The notes under the pieces are model-generated. The model worked only from the letters and a program-made list of their open reading frames with translations, searched no databases and was not told where the DNA came from. Below, piece by piece: positions 4,836 to 5,437 of a DNA stretch of 5,437 nucleotides (position 1 is the first letter of the stretch; each line of letters opens with the position of its first letter). The DNA is taken from contig JANWKK010000056.1 of assembly GCA_025451425.1 (NCBI GenBank), forward strand, positions 1-5,437, written 5' to 3'. The DNA is from Gemmatimonadaceae bacterium (GTDB taxonomy: Bacteria > Gemmatimonadota > Gemmatimonadetes > Gemmatimonadales > Gemmatimonadaceae). The position numbers and the translations under genes are program-made.

Positions 4836-5437
4836 TTAATCCGCAGCCGCAGGAACCTCCAGAACGAAACAGCCGCCCTTTCCTGGCCGCGATACGGCGT
4901 GGAGCTCGCCGCCGAGTAGACGGGCGAGTCGTCGTGAGAGTGGCAGACCTAGGCCGATTCCGCGGCTCTCCTCACCTGCCTTGGTCACGTAGATGTCAAA
5001 GATGCGTTCCGCATCGGCGGCTGGTACCCCGGGCCCTTCATCCTCGACCTGATAGACGACACGCCGGTCACGGGCTGTGATGCTCACACGGACTTCACTT
5101 CTTTCCGGCGCATACTTGATGGCGTTGCCGAGCAGATTGACGAGAATTTGCTCAACTCGGTTGGCGTCAGTTGCGCAGCTTGGAAGCTTGGAGCTGGGCG
5201 CAAGGCGAAGCGTAACACGCTTCAAGTCTGCTGCGGGGGTCACCCGGCGCATGGAGCGATTGGCTAGGGAAATCGGCTCGACCGCCCTGATGATGGGTTT
5301 CAGACGATCCTCGTCGAGACGACTTAGGTCCAATAGATCGTCGATCAGAGCGATCGCATGTTGAGCCGATTCGAGCACCTCGAAGGCTGCCTTAGGAAGC
5401 GTCGTTGGGTCCTTTTTCCGGACGAGCATCTCGGACC
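4836..5437 (-). CDS. Sensor histidine kinase, C-terminal part, cut by window edge
   Basis: The frame is open through the right edge: before MLVRKK come the codons for Ser-Glu, giving SEMLVRKK, the sequence that in many kinases follows the HELRTPL phospho-acceptor box by a few residues. So the ATG at 5429 is internal, and the His box, sensor and any membrane segments lie outside. Seen, numbered from that Met: the second dimerisation helix LIDDLLDLSRLDEDRL (about 28-43); the N box DANRVEQILVNLLGNAIKYA (88-107) with both Asn; the D/G1 box VEDEGPGVP (128-136); IFDIYVTK; and the G2 box RGIGLGLPLSRRLARLLGG (156-174), then KGGCFVLEVP. The ATP-binding domain looks complete and active. It probably phosphorylates the response regulator 59 bases downstream. 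Whether it is soluble or membrane-bound cannot be seen here. The stop is TAA. Confidence 0.95.
   Translation of the reverse strand, partial: SEMLVRKKDPTTLPKAAFEVLESAQHAIALIDDLLDLSRLDEDRLKPIIRAVEPISLANRSMRRVTPAADLKRVTLRLAPSSKLPSCATDANRVEQILVNLLGNAIKYAPERSEVRVSITARDRRVVYQVEDEGPGVPAADAERIFDIYVTKAGEESRGIGLGLPLSRRLARLLGGELHAVSRPGKGGCFVLEVPAAAD

Overview
The window looks like chromosomal DNA from a GC-rich bacterium (roughly 58-60% G+C by eye). Genes are tightly packed, most of them on the minus strand. No plasmid, phage, insertion-sequence, tRNA, rRNA or CRISPR signal was seen. The lineage cannot be fixed from the sequence. The gene styles (a glycogen synthase with an added C-terminal beta-rich module, a YeaO-like DUF488 protein, a receiver-less PAS-LuxR regulator) would fit a soil or environmental phylum such as Gemmatimonadota or Acidobacteriota, but that is a guess.

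Layout: (1) 1-400, minus: the N-terminal 133 residues of an MmgE/PrpD-family dehydratase that runs off the left edge. (2) 401-618: a divergent intergenic region with a plus-strand promoter-like module and a short leader hairpin. It leads to a perfect AGGAGG and a small 65-codon reading frame (619-816, plus) of unknown function, whose end overlaps the 3' end of glgA. (3) 787-2691, minus: a complete GT5 glycogen/starch synthase with an N-terminal extension and about 115 extra C-terminal residues. That tail resembles the C-terminal domain of bacterial GH15 glucoamylases. (4) 2692-2931: a second divergent intergenic region. It has an inverted repeat near glgA and a second copy of the same promoter-like module seen at 454-526, reading toward a DUF488/YeaO-like gene (2932-3342, plus). 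(5) 3343-3403: a short convergent gap, preceded by a strong GC hairpin at the end of the DUF488 gene. (6) 3404-5437, minus: a signalling cluster in the order histidine kinase (cut by the right edge), OmpR/PhoB-type response regulator, and PAS-LuxR regulator. The last two overlap by ATGA.

How the genes may work together: the right-hand cluster can be read as a two-component system with a second, PAS-controlled transcription factor translationally coupled to the response regulator. A tandem 11-bp repeat between kinase and regulator genes is the kind of site an OmpR/PhoB-type protein binds, so autoregulation is plausible. The glgA gene is for storage-glucan synthesis. Nothing in the sequence ties it directly to the dehydratase or DUF488 gene.

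The most notable finding is a roughly 73-bp promoter-like module present twice, about 2.3 kb apart: ungapped, with identical -35/-10 spacing and 21-bp spaced GTAC direct repeats. It suggests the small ORF and the DUF488 gene share one regulator.
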